Below, piece by piece: positions 1 through 8,484 of a stretch of 64,000 nucleotides of DNA. The DNA lies in assembly GCA_965221035.1 (NCBI GenBank), contig OZ244860.1, forward strand, positions 496,001 through 560,000, read 5' to 3'. The notes below the pieces were generated by a model. The model saw nothing but the letters and a program-made list of their open reading frames with translations. It ran no database searches and had not been told where the DNA came from. Origin of the DNA: UBA6522 sp965221035 (GTDB taxonomy: Bacteria > Pseudomonadota > Gammaproteobacteria > Steroidobacterales > Rariloculaceae). The position numbers and the translations under genes were made by a program. Every line of letters starts with the position of its first letter. Position 1 is the stretch's first letter.

Positions 1-35
1 ACCACCTTTCTGCGGGGCACCACGGTGAGCAAGGC

Positions 36-1283
36 ATGACCGCATGGGACGCATCGGATCCGTTTGCCGCGCAGCGCCGCCAATGCGGCGTTCTCAAGGG
101 AAGTTTTCTGGGCGAGACGATTCCGCTGATCCTGCGCTACGATGATGTGCGCCGGGCTGCGTCGGACTACCGGACGTTCAGTTCCGACGCGCCCTTTCGC
201 GTGCCCATTCCGTCAGAAGAACGGGTGCGCAATGTGCGGCAGCTGCCCATCGAGGTCGATCCGCCCGAGCATGCCGACTACAGGGCCATCGTCCAGCCGT
301 TTTTCAACGTGTCGCAACGTCGCGACATGGCTCCGCGCATCACGGCCCTCATCGACGGCCTGCTTGACGACGCGATCCACTCCGGCCCCGTCGAAGTCGT
401 CAACCAGTTTGCGCTTCCTCTACAGTCGCGCGCGCTGACCGTCTTGCTGCGCATGCCCTTGGAGGAAGCGGAGGAATGGACCCGCTGGGGACTGCATGTC
501 TTTTCCGGGTCGGAGGGGCATTGCGAAGCAAAGGGAGGCGTCCTCGACCGTTACCTGAACCGGCAGTTCGACCGGGCGCAGACCCGCCCCGGCGACGATT
601 TTTTCAGCGCGTTGACTACGGCGTCCTTCCGGGGCCGCCCGCTGACGCGCGACGAGATGGTTGGGTTTGCCAATCTCGTCTTCGCCGGCGGCCGCGACAC
701 GGTGATCGCCACCGTATCGCTGGCGCTGGCGCATTTTGCCGAGCAACCGGAAGAACTCGCCGAAGTATGCGAAAAGCCCTTGGCGCTGCGCAATTGCGTC
801 GAGGAGATTGTCCGCGTCGCATCACCGCTGACAATGATCGCCCGCGTGTGCCCACGGGATACCGATGTGGGGGGAGAGCACGTGCCGGCGCACCACCGGG
901 TGGCGATCTGTTGGGCCTCGGCCAACCGCGACGAATCGATCTTCGAATCGCCCCAGAAGCTGATCGTCGGACGCAAGCGCAATCCCCACGTCGCGTTTGG
1001 CGCCGGTCCCCACCTTTGTCTGGGCGCCTCCTACGCCCGCCTGCTCCTGCGTACGCTGATCAGCCGGATCTACGACCGGGTGGGCGGCATGAAGGTGGTC
1101 ACAAGCGAACCCCGCTACGAGGCGTGGCCCGCCTATCGCCGCCAGACGGGATACGAGTCGTTGGTCATTCGCTTTGACCGCCCGCGCGGCCGGCGGGCGG
1201 AACCAGCGACTCACAAGGCGGGGCCTGTAGGTTGTCGCGAAACCGGCGCATCGCCTGGAGGGGGTTGTTCGAGTGGAAGTTGA
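36..1283 (+). CDS. Cytochrome P450
   Basis: Soluble bacterial-type P450 monooxygenase of 415 residues; it would need a separate ferredoxin/reductase, none of which is nearby. Seen: an I-helix oxygen-activation motif AGGRDT (217-222), the K-helix ExxR as EEIVR (256-260) and the heme loop FGAGPHLCLG (321-330) with Cys328 as the thiolate ligand. There is no signal peptide or membrane helix. The N-terminus is slightly short for the family, and about 35 residues after the usual C-terminal strand look like unstructured read-on into the next gene. The gene overlaps the following GPP34 gene by 11 bp, so the two are probably translated together. The substrate cannot be read from the sequence. Confidence 0.93.
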   Translation: MTAWDASDPFAAQRRQCGVLKGSFLGETIPLILRYDDVRRAASDYRTFSSDAPFRVPIPSEERVRNVRQLPIEVDPPEHADYRAIVQPFFNVSQRRDMAPRITALIDGLLDDAIHSGPVEVVNQFALPLQSRALTVLLRMPLEEAEEWTRWGLHVFSGSEGHCEAKGGVLDRYLNRQFDRAQTRPGDDFFSALTTASFRGRPLTRDEMVGFANLVFAGGRDTVIATVSLALAHFAEQPEELAEVCEKPLALRNCVEEIVRVASPLTMIARVCPRDTDVGGEHVPAHHRVAICWASANRDESIFESPQKLIVGRKRNPHVAFGAGPHLCLGASYARLLLRTLISRIYDRVGGMKVVTSEPRYEAWPAYRRQTGYESLVIRFDRPRGRRAEPATHKAGPVGCRETGASPGGGCSSGS

Positions 1284-2010
1284 AGGGCTGGACCTGGCGC
1301 GTGGACCCAGGCCGGGAGAGCTGACATTGCACGAGGAGTTTGTGCTGCTTTGCCTGCATGGCAACAAGGGGGCGATCCGATACGGGAAGCGCCGTTACGG
1401 CCTCGCCGGTGCGCTGACAGCTGAACTTCTTCTGCAAAGACTGATCCGTGTGGACGCGTCGCGTCGTCGCAAGCCGATTGTGGCCCACAACTCCCGATGG
1501 GTGAACGACCCGATTATGAACGCCTGTCTGCGAAAGATCCGCGATGCGAAACGTCGGGCGCGGCTGACCACGTGGGTATTGCGCCTTGGCCTGTTCGAAA
1601 AGCTCGGTCATGGAGTGTCCCAACGGTTATGTTGGCGGGGCATCCTCCGCGCCGAGGAGAAAACGATGCTGCTGTACCGCGGGAGGATCTACCGGCAAAT
1701 CAACCCGAACCCGGAGCGCTCCTTGATCGAACGTCTTCGGGAAGCGATCTTTACCGACTCGGACAACGTGTCCTCCCGAACCAGCATCCTGGTGTCCTTG
1801 GCTGACGCCTGCGATCTGCTGCCAACGATTTTCGGGCGTGACGAAACAAGCGTGCGCGAGCTTCGTATCAAGCAGCTTGCGAACGGGCAGGCTGTCGGGG
1901 AAAGGGTGAGGCAGGCTGTAAACGCCGCCCAGACGGTGGTTGGAACGGCAGGAGGAGTCGTGTCTGCGGGATTGGGCGCGGCGCTCAGCGGTTTGTTTTC
2001 CGTGTTTTGA
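1273..2010 (+). CDS. GPP34 (GOLPH3/Vps74-like) family protein
   Basis: 245 residues with the GPP34 fold signature: an N-terminal 'LTLHEEFVLLCLHG' helix, a 'GLAGALTAELLLQRLI' segment, 'VNDPIMNACLRKI', a central 'RGILRAEEKTMLLYRGRIY' hairpin and the helical 'RTSILVSLADACDLL' segment. Eukaryotic members bind phosphatidylinositol-4-phosphate; bacterial members have no settled role but are thought to act at membranes. The C-terminus is Gly/Ala/Val-rich and hydrophobic (about 220-245), consistent with membrane contact. The start is a GTG inside the end of the P450 gene, so the pair is likely one transcription unit. GPP34 genes are best known from actinobacteria and myxobacteria, which hints at transfer (inference). 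Confidence 0.85.
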   Translation: MEVEGLDLARGPRPGELTLHEEFVLLCLHGNKGAIRYGKRRYGLAGALTAELLLQRLIRVDASRRRKPIVAHNSRWVNDPIMNACLRKIRDAKRRARLTTWVLRLGLFEKLGHGVSQRLCWRGILRAEEKTMLLYRGRIYRQINPNPERSLIERLREAIFTDSDNVSSRTSILVSLADACDLLPTIFGRDETSVRELRIKQLANGQAVGERVRQAVNAAQTVVGTAGGVVSAGLGAALSGLFSVF

Positions 2011-2432
2011 GGTGTTGGGGGTGGAAGGGTGGCTCCCCGGTCCCCGGTCCCCGGTCCAGAGCGTGAGTAGACTCATAATATATTGTTTTATAGGTATTTT
2101 TTTGTCACAGCTCTGGCATATCCAACATTTTACCCCACACTCGCTTTTTTCTTGCCCGCTGCGTTCTACTAGCTGAAGCCCTAGTTCTAGTGTCCCTCAC
2201 GCAACGGCGCTAGATTGGTGGCGCTTATCGACGAGCCACGCCGAGAAGCGCGACGACAAATTTAGGCATTTATCAAGATAGGTTGATGGTTACAACGCGA
2301 GAATGATATCGTGATGGGATGCGCTGGTTTTGTAAATGGCTTTTAGATATCGCAACTACAACTGCGTCCAATTGGGCATTCGCCATTTTTGTACCAAGCG
2401 TTATCGGTGCTGCCATGACTTAAGGGTATTTT
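2011..2432 (+). other. Intergenic region, AT-rich
   Basis: No convincing gene. It starts with a short run of GGTCCCC-type repeats (about 2034-2056) and includes a 13-bp match, GGTGGCTCCCCGG (2028-2040), to the 3' end of the tRNA-Asn gene (8665-8677). From here to about 5.1 kb the base composition is visibly more AT-rich than in the flanking core genes. Confidence 0.5.
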
Positions 2433-2786
2433 TTGGCACAATTAATTTCGTCTGTCCTTGCGGTAGCGGCTATTCAGATGTTCGTTTTTTTGAAATTTTG
2501 GGCGAAGCCCAGAAGCATAGTGCGGCGACTGGCCAACACAGAACTGGAGTTTTTGCAACAATTCCCGTTTCATGTTGCGTATACGTTAGAAAGGGCGGCG
2601 CAAGTTGACGAATTGAGGAGGGCGTTATCAGGATTTAATATCCCTGCCCCACAAGGATTTGATGACGGTAGTATATGGAAGGGGTATCTAGGTAGCATTT
2701 TAGGCGAATTGGATTACGGATCTATTAGGAAAGCCAGAAAAAAAGCTACACAGTTTTTGGAATCACACAATGAAACCGATGCTTGA
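2433..2786 (+). CDS. Hypothetical protein with N-terminal membrane helix
   Basis: 117 residues that I do not recognise. An in-frame TAA lies at 2421 and the only reasonable start is TTG at 2433, seven bases after AAGGG. Residues 4-23 form one hydrophobic helix (SSVLAVAAIQMFVFLKFW). The rest is mixed helical and charged ('RRLANTELEFLQQF', 'RKARKKATQFLESH'). It stands alone in an AT-rich accessory region. It may be a short single-pass membrane protein or a remnant; I rate it as only possibly real. Confidence 0.4.
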   Translation: MAQLISSVLAVAAIQMFVFLKFWAKPRSIVRRLANTELEFLQQFPFHVAYTLERAAQVDELRRALSGFNIPAPQGFDDGSIWKGYLGSILGELDYGSIRKARKKATQFLESHNETDA

Positions 2787-3131
2787 TCCAGGTCGGGATC
2801 TGATCGGCGTGACGCCTGAGAACATGGTGCGCTCTATTGCAGCGCGATATGTCAACCTATCTCGAAAATTTCCAATAATCAGTCCTTCGTCGCTTCGCTC
2901 CGACCGGTGGCTGAAATGGTGTGTACTTGGAGGCCGGAATCTCGTGCATCGGGTGCTCGAAATGCGTGGAATATGCAATCCTCGCATTACTACTCGTGAA
3001 CTCTTTTCAGTGGCTCAGCGACGCCCATATACGGACCGGTGTTGTGACCCACAATTTTGCGCCGTTCAAAAGCACACCTACTGTTCGAAAGACCAACAAA
3101 AGCGCTTCACCACCTGCGTCACATTAGATCA
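2787..3131 (+). other. Intergenic region, no supported gene
   Basis: Only short open frames without recognisable motifs (for example around 2770-3147, ending antiparallel over the PIN gene). Composition is mixed. I see no RNA gene or strong terminator. Confidence 0.4.
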
Positions 3132-4589
3132 TCACGACTCATCGTAATCTCTTTTGAGGGCTCTCAAAATCACGTCTTGAACATCATCGGGAAAGAAAGA
3201 TATCCGATGACGTATGTACTCTTTGAAGTCCGAAGAGCCATTCGCTACACACCGTATTATAAAGCATTCGTCAATTGATTTCGCAAGCGACGCGCTAGAA
3301 ATTGTAACGACAACCTTACCACCTGAAGGAGCGTTTTTCTCCTTTCGCAGGAAACAGGATAAAACCTGTTCCCTCCCGCCATGTCTAAAGCGTTCACACT
3401 CATAAGAGAATTCTGTAACGCCGCCGTCGAGAGTGGGCCCATCGTCGCTGTAGAATGCAAATTGGTCTAGATCATCGTGTGATGGTTGTCGGACGGCATT
3501 TATAGGGGCATTGAATTGTCGGTATGCGTAAGGAGGTTCCGGTACCTGAACGCCCGGACCGAAATAAAAGTGTAGCGTGTCGACGCTGACAAAAAAGAAA
3601 CCCTGGGTGACTCGAATATGAACTTTGACGTCTTCCGCGAACGCGGTGCCATTGTTAGAGATAACCAACTCGAAGGGCGCGACAAAATGCAGATTCTCAA
3701 GCAACTGAGGTAGGCCCGTCGCCCACGATTTTACGCTACTTCGGTATCGCTCGCAGGTTTCAAGATACTGATCAATTTCATCATTCGTTACAGATAAGGA
3801 GCCCGGAAGTCGAAAAAGACTTGAATGACCGCCCTGAAACGGTAGCCGCCGCGTTAGTTGGTCTTGGCTTAGACACGGATTGTTGTCCAGAAAATCTTGC
3901 GCGACCCGTTCGCAAAACTCAATGGGAACACTTACCTTCAAGGGATTCTCAAATTGTACCGTGCGGATTCGTTCGTCGGATAACTTAAGCGAGAGTCTCG
4001 GTGTGGGACCTATCTGTGCTTCCAGTTCCCGTATGCGGAAGTCACGCGGATCCTCCGGCTCTGTAAGGCGCCAACTTTCGATAGGACGAGCCACAGGAAT
4101 ACCCATCTCGCGCGCAGTGTGCCGTGCAATACGGTCTTCGGAAAGAAAAATCACATCAGCGTGACTTTCTCGAAATGTGAAGGCCTCTGCGACGATTCTC
4201 TCGTCATTGTTTTCAAGTGAGAGTCCTTTGTGCTTCAGCTCTTCCGTCGAATATATCGGCATTAGTTCAAGTATCAATTTGACTGGGTTTTCTGTAAGCG
4301 CCGCACTTACTCCATCTCCGTCCTCGATGTTGTTCAAATGCTGGTTGAAGCTCAACGCTCGACGCCGTAGGCGTCGCTTCGTGCTGCTCTTGTGTCCGTC
4401 CATTTCCCTGATTACGGACTTCGGCACTACAATTTTAATAACGTCTGCCTTAGGACAAAGGTCTTTCCACTTGATGTTTTCAATAGGCTGAAACTCAACA
4501 AATAGATTACTATCTACAACAAATGTTATACAGTTGTACATAATCGGCTTGTCCGCCGTATATAATCGAGCCAACTCAGTCATCCGCAC
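3132..4589 (-). CDS. PIN-domain protein with long unknown C-terminal region
   Basis: 485 residues. The first ~190 form a PIN-type metal-dependent nuclease domain: Asp26 in 'VVDSNLF', Glu62 in 'SVIREMDGHK', the acidic 'NNDERIVAEA' segment and the 'VIFLSEDRIARHTAREMG' strand-helix that usually carries the later metal-binding acid. PIN domains cleave single-stranded RNA, as toxins or processing factors. The remaining ~295 residues are unlike anything I know and are rich in beta-type segments. There is no adjacent antitoxin-sized gene, so a simple VapC role is unlikely. The codon use and AT content differ from the core genes, suggesting acquisition. An internal Met18 is an alternative start. Confidence 0.75.
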   Translation of the reverse strand: MRMTELARLYTADKPIMYNCITFVVDSNLFVEFQPIENIKWKDLCPKADVIKIVVPKSVIREMDGHKSSTKRRLRRRALSFNQHLNNIEDGDGVSAALTENPVKLILELMPIYSTEELKHKGLSLENNDERIVAEAFTFRESHADVIFLSEDRIARHTAREMGIPVARPIESWRLTEPEDPRDFRIRELEAQIGPTPRLSLKLSDERIRTVQFENPLKVSVPIEFCERVAQDFLDNNPCLSQDQLTRRLPFQGGHSSLFRLPGSLSVTNDEIDQYLETCERYRSSVKSWATGLPQLLENLHFVAPFELVISNNGTAFAEDVKVHIRVTQGFFFVSVDTLHFYFGPGVQVPEPPYAYRQFNAPINAVRQPSHDDLDQFAFYSDDGPTLDGGVTEFSYECERFRHGGREQVLSCFLRKEKNAPSGGKVVVTISSASLAKSIDECFIIRCVANGSSDFKEYIRHRISFFPDDVQDVILRALKRDYDES

Positions 4590-5126
4590 TCACACAAGAT
4601 TCAAAAACCACTATAGCTGCTTCAGCGGATCAGATTGTTCAGATCCATTGCGCAACAAACTCTACCGGTTTTCACCAAGACACACGAGGCAATTATAATT
4701 CATTGTTCCCCGTTCGCAAATACAATCAAAGACCTGCGGAAGACGGTTCCGACCATAGTTGTCTCGTTTACGATCATCGTCTTTACAGCAGGCTCAGTAG
4801 AGCAAGAGTATTTTAAATGATTGACACGCTCGCGTGGCATTTCGGGAACTTCCCGATTCCCGCATAACAAGAGATGTTAGCACCTCTCGATACAGTGATC
4901 GGTCGGCGCCTATGGGTGAAAAGTTAAGACAGGTGGTTTCGGTTCGCTCGCGCATGGACCATTGGCATTACGAAACCCTTCAATACTTCGCGTAAGTCTA
5001 AGTTACTACTGCTGTTGCACTGGTTGGCATAGTGGTCGAACGCATTGGCATTGGTCAGATAGTGCGCAAGAGCAGAAATTGCAGGCTATCAGAGCGCTGA
5101 CGGCCATACTCCGTACTCTTCTTGCA
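4590..5126. other. Intergenic region, AT-rich, nothing recognised
   Basis: About 540 bp upstream of the PIN gene and downstream of the S24 regulator gene. No open frame with coding character, tRNA or clear hairpin terminator. It probably contains the promoter of the minus-strand PIN gene close to 4600, but I cannot point to convincing boxes. Confidence 0.4.
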
Positions 5127-5810
5127 TTACATACGCCGAACTGCCCACACGACCTTGCCGATGATGCGGGCTTCATCGGCGAGGCAGGTATACGAAGCAT
5201 AGCGCGGATTGGCCGAGCTCAGGCGTAAACGGACAGGTTCAATGCCTCGGACGATTTCCACGCGCTTGACCACCAGTCCGTGCCCGTCCCACACGGCGCA
5301 CAGCTCCCCGGTAGACGGGTGAGTGCGGGCGGTGTCGACCATCAGCCGGTCACCCTCAGAAAGAAGGGGCTCCATGGAATCCCCCCGCACGCGCACGATG
5401 CGCAGATCGGCCGGGTTGGCGCCACCCTCCTGGCGTAGCATGGCTTCCGGCAGGTACCACCTCGTGTTTTCCCGCGGGATATCCTCGTTGAGCGCAACAT
5501 AACCGGCACCGGCGGCGACATCCATCTCGGGTACGGCCGCGACGGGCGCGCCGACGGGCGGGCGCCTTCGTGCGCGGCGCGCTTTGCGGCGCGGTGGCAC
5601 CCGAGCGTGTCGGATATCCTCGGCGTCGCACTGGAGCAACTCGGCCAGCGATTCCGCGTCGCGATAGGCGAGTACACGCGGTTGCCCACGTGCAAGGTAT
5701 TGCTGCAGATAGGTCGGGTTGCGCCCGATGGCGACGGACGCGCTTTTCATGGTGTGGTCGGCGCGCCGCAGGAATTCCCGCAGACGCTCGCGGTAGGGGT
5801 CGTCCGGCAT
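5127..5810 (-). CDS. S24/LexA-like self-cleaving transcriptional repressor
   Basis: 227 residues. The N-terminal ~70 are a helix-turn-helix-like DNA-binding region ('SASVAIGRNPTYLQQYL', 24-40), followed by an Arg/Pro-rich linker (71-92) and a peptidase S24 domain. Ser145 in 'RGDSMEP' and Lys182 in 'LVVKRV' form the expected Ser-Lys dyad, and the linker-proximal 'VAAGAGYVAL' stretch (98-107) is the likely autocleavage region. Such proteins act as phage or island repressors cleaved after RecA activation. It is transcribed away from the small gene at 6088, as expected for a divergent regulator of the degenerate island to its right. The HTH half is atypical, so the DNA target is unknown. Confidence 0.85.
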   Translation of the reverse strand: MPDDPYRERLREFLRRADHTMKSASVAIGRNPTYLQQYLARGQPRVLAYRDAESLAELLQCDAEDIRHARVPPRRKARRARRRPPVGAPVAAVPEMDVAAGAGYVALNEDIPRENTRWYLPEAMLRQEGGANPADLRIVRVRGDSMEPLLSEGDRLMVDTARTHPSTGELCAVWDGHGLVVKRVEIVRGIEPVRLRLSSANPRYASYTCLADEARIIGKVVWAVRRM

Positions 5811-6087
5811 CAGTCTGGCCTAGGCTTCAGTCGGCGATAGTATATTGACTACTGACGCCGATCATCAACCCGGTATGGACATCGACCCAGACCGATGAAC
5901 CTTCAATCGGATTCCGAAAATCCTGGATTCGACAGTCTCAAACAGTAGAAATCAGGGGTGGCTCCTGCGGCCCGATGCGAATTCGGGCGAAGTCGCGCGA
6001 ACTCGGCGGAAGCAATGTCGTAAACTGTAGGAACAATAATAACGATTCCTATTGCATGACCCTTAGCCCGTGCCTATGTTCGGCGCC

Positions 6088-6456
6088 ATGAGCTTCGTGA
6101 CCGCCGACGCGACCCCCGACCTGCAACGCCTGTTCAAGGCGTCGTTCGACTCGGGTCTGCGCGATTCCATCCGCCGGCATCTTCGGCGCAGCGGCATGAG
6201 CCGCACGGGATTCGGACGGCGCGTACTTAACGACCCGGGGTTCGCGCCCCGCGTCCTGGCCGGCAAAGCACGTGTGCGGCTCGACACCGCGGACCGGATC
6301 CGGATGTTCGTCGGTGATTTCCCCTATCGACCGGTGTTCATGGCCGAGGTCGAGACCTTCGTCGATTTGACGGGAGTCGGCCCTTGGGCGGTTGCGCACT
6401 ACGCGGTCCACCAGTCCGGCTTCGTTGGACGGTTGCGAGCCGGTGCCTCGCCTTGA
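6088..6456 (+). CDS. Small putative DNA-binding protein with internal duplication
   Basis: 122 residues from ATG 6088; GTG 6070 and ATG 6076 are possible longer starts. It contains the segment 'GMSRTGFGRRVLNDPGF' followed by 'APRVLAGKARVRLDTADRI', a pattern I associate with small proteobacterial HTH-like proteins. A second, weaker copy follows ('GVGPWAVAHYAVHQSGFVGRL'), so the protein is two tandem units. It lies divergently from the S24 repressor and just upstream of a broken defence-type gene. A regulatory function is inferred from the fold pattern and location only. Confidence 0.55.
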   Translation: MSFVTADATPDLQRLFKASFDSGLRDSIRRHLRRSGMSRTGFGRRVLNDPGFAPRVLAGKARVRLDTADRIRMFVGDFPYRPVFMAEVETFVDLTGVGPWAVAHYAVHQSGFVGRLRAGASP

Positions 6457-6465
6457 CTGAGCACA

Positions 6466-6783
6466 ATGGACCGGTTGCACGCCTGGATGCGCGCTCAATT
6501 GCGGTCGGACGACCGGCGGGCGCTACTGCACAGGCGGGAGTTAGGCATGGATGCCGTGCTTGAATCGCCGGAAGTCACGGCCCTCGACCGGCTTCACGCC
6601 GCCATCGCGCTGCAGGCGAGCGGGCGCGCCAACGCGTTGCGGTAACTGATCGTATCGGAGCAAGATTGCGGGCCGGACTTCCTGTGCCTTGCCAACGCCC
6701 TGTCCGCACGCTATCCGCGTGGCAGCCGCGAGAAGCGTGTGCTTGACGCCATGCTGTTGGCCGCGCCGAGGCGAGCCGCATGA
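6466..6783 (+). pseudogene. C-terminal remnant of a DUF1156-type protein with in-frame stop
   Basis: A continuous frame of 106 codons is interrupted by one TAA at 6643-6645 and ends at TGA 6781-6783. The two halves read through as one sequence: '...DRLHAAIALQASGRANALR' then '...GPDFLCLANALSARYP...EKRVLDAMLLA'. From memory these resemble the extreme C-terminus of long DUF1156 methyltransferase-like proteins found in anti-phage gene clusters; the rest of such a gene is absent. It sits just upstream of a DUF433 gene and a DUF499-like fragment, families that can neighbour DUF1156 genes. The family call rests on recall and needs a profile search. Confidence 0.5.
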
Positions 6784-6916
6784 TCCGAACTTGGAGTGAT
6801 CGAATGCCGGAAAATCTGTCAAACTTCTCGGTACGTCCGGCGCTCCGTGCCGATTGCGGATTGTTCCGCGCGAACGGGTTGCTGAACTAAGGGCCTGATG
6901 TCAGGAGGAAAAGGCC

Positions 6917-7174
6917 ATGACCAAAGACACCCAACTTCTTGAACGTATTACCGTTCGCCAAGACATCTTCGGCGGCAAACCGATCATCCGAGACATGCGG
7001 ATCGCCGTGGAGCATGTGCTGGCCAACCTGGCGGCTGGCGAGACCGTTGAGGATTTGCTAAAAAATTACCCCTTACTCGAACCGGAGGATGTGCAGGCGT
7101 GCCTTCTTTTCGCCCATCGCGCGTTGGCCGGCGAACAGGTGCATGACCGAATCTCGGTTCGCGAGGCGTCGTGA
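6917..7174 (+). CDS. DUF433 family antitoxin
   Basis: 85 residues with the DUF433 pattern: 'RITVRQDIFGGKPIIRDMRI' followed by a winged/HTH-like 'VEHVLANLAAGETVEDLLKNYPLLEPEDVQA' helix set. DUF433 proteins are DNA-binding antitoxins paired with DUF5615 PIN-like toxins. AGGAGG lies at 6903-6908, eight bases before the ATG. The stop overlaps the GTG of the downstream toxin frame (GTGA), the usual coupled arrangement, but that toxin is truncated, so this antitoxin is an orphan. Confidence 0.85.
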   Translation: MTKDTQLLERITVRQDIFGGKPIIRDMRIAVEHVLANLAAGETVEDLLKNYPLLEPEDVQACLLFAHRALAGEQVHDRISVREAS

Positions 7175-7299
7175 AGTTCTTGATCGATGTCTGCGCCGAT
7201 TCATTGCCGTTGCGGGGTGCCTTTCAGGACCTTGACCATGACGTGCTTTTCGCTCGGGACCATTGCCCGCATGCGACGGACGGCGCGCGCAAGCAATGA
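7171..7299 (+). pseudogene. Truncated DUF5615 PIN-like toxin
   Basis: A 42-residue frame starting at the GTG that overlaps the DUF433 stop. It begins 'VKFLIDVCADSLPLRG', matching the first beta strand and catalytic Asp of DUF5615 toxins, and continues 'LDHDVLFARDHCPHATD'. Normal members have about 110-120 residues; everything after the first third is missing or out of frame. It was almost certainly an active toxin-antitoxin pair that decayed. Confidence 0.65.
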
Positions 7300-7369
7300 A
7301 TGATCGGGCGATCATAGTCGTCACTGGGAATCGAGTGCGCGTCCGGTCGGCAAAGGGTTCGGAGCGCCC

Positions 7370-7665
7370 ATGACCCGGGAACCCTGGTACTAGATCGTTA
7401 CGCCGCGACGGGAAGTTCGCAAGGGGCGCTCGTTCAGCCCGGACGAATTCGCGATCACGCTGGAGCAGGTGGTGGCCGGCACAGCACCGCTGGACCACCT
7501 CGAACCCGCCCAGTTCTTTTTCTGGACCTGCTCCACTCGCGACTTGACGGATCACGTCGGCATGGTCCTGCAGCGTCTCTGTGGCGACAGGCAGAACACT
7601 TCGCCGGTGCTCACGCTCGTCATCCAGTTCCGCGACGATCGACACGCAACCGCGAACATATTGGC
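7370..7665 (+). pseudogene. N-terminal remnant of a DUF499-type ATPase
   Basis: The frame from ATG 7370 reads 'MTREPWY', then a TAG at 7391, then 'IVTPRREVRKGRSFSPDEFA' and onward through 'HLEPAQFFF', 'LTDHVGMVLQRLCGD' and 'NTSPVLTLVIQFRDDRHATA'. This resembles the start of DUF499 ATPases, where the last segment normally reads QFGGGKTH (Walker A); here the P-loop is destroyed. With an early stop and loss of the remaining ~900 residues it is clearly dead. DUF499 genes occur with DUF1156 genes in anti-phage clusters. The identification is from memory of the family. Confidence 0.5.
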
Positions 7666-7697
7666 GTGTGCAGCGGAAGATCGTCGAGATGTTGCGG

Positions 7698-8255
7698 CTA
7701 CATCAAGGGTGCGCCGAAGAGCGTCCCGTGAAAACGCATCAGGAGGCCGGCGAGAACCAGTCCGCCGACCACTGCCGCCGCGTCCATAGTCAAGCGCGGC
7801 GCCGAGTCCGCCGGAGAGCCCTTATCGCGCGCCACCGCGCTGACCGTCTCCACCACCGCGAAGAGCGCAAAGCCGCCGAAGAGCACGACGGCGCGCGACT
7901 CACCGCTCGCGAAGAGGTGGACGAGCGCCCACAGGAAGAGCCCGAGCAGCATCGGATGGCGAACCAGGGCGCGGATGTGTGTGGGCATGTTGGCGGCAAC
8001 GAAGAGCACCAGCGCGATCGGCACGACCGCAATCGCAGCATGCCGCCCCCAATCCGCGGGAACGTAGAGCAGCTCGACGGGCGCGAGCGAGTAGCCCATA
8101 ACGATCATGACGAGGCTTGCCATCGCGACGATCGCGAACGCGCCTCGGTAGGGCTTCTCGCCCATGCGTTCGACCAGCGCGGCGCGCAGCGGTGCGGCGC
8201 TCGGGATCAGGTGAACCAGCAGGAAGAGTACGAGGCCGGCGGCGAGGAGGGTCAT
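7698..8255 (-). CDS. NnrU family membrane protein
   Basis: About 185 residues from the Met at 8255 ('MTLLAAGLVLFLLVHLI'); an upstream ATG (8294) would add 13 hydrophilic residues. It has five or so hydrophobic helices with the NnrU signatures 'HLIPSAAPLR', 'YRGAFAIVAMASLV' and 'HPMLLGLFLWALVHL'. NnrU proteins were named from nitric-oxide/nitrite reduction clusters and are related to isoprenylcysteine methyltransferase-like membrane proteins; their biochemical role is not settled. No denitrification genes are near, so its job here is unknown. It lies between relics and may be native DNA beside the tRNA-Asn. Confidence 0.85.
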   Translation of the reverse strand: MTLLAAGLVLFLLVHLIPSAAPLRAALVERMGEKPYRGAFAIVAMASLVMIVMGYSLAPVELLYVPADWGRHAAIAVVPIALVLFVAANMPTHIRALVRHPMLLGLFLWALVHLFASGESRAVVLFGGFALFAVVETVSAVARDKGSPADSAPRLTMDAAAVVGGLVLAGLLMRFHGTLFGAPLM

Positions 8256-8484
8256 GGCATTGGCTCTTGGATGACATCTAGAGCATACAACCATTCGGCT
8301 CCCTTACAAAGTGCGTCTCGCGGGTCGACTGGCGATGCTCTTTCTGGTGTGCGATCTCACCGTCGTACGAACGTTGCCACCCCGCTTGCGGCATAGGTGA
8401 GAGTGGTCATGTCACCTCTCCTCCGTCGGGTTGCAGCTGTCACCTTGCGCTCCGCTGTCATTCGACACCCGAACGACGGCGGCG

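Noticed and set aside
2770..3147. A 125-codon plus-strand frame
   Set aside because: No motif or hydrophobic pattern, overlaps the end of the PIN gene on the other strand, and lacks a convincing ribosome site.
5946..5966. 'GGTGGCTCCTG' as a third copy of the tRNA-Asn end
   Set aside because: Only 9-10 bases match and then diverge; weaker than the 2028 copy.
7581..8396. A 271-codon plus-strand frame covering nnrU
   Set aside because: Antisense to a recognisable membrane protein; charged low-complexity sequence without homology.
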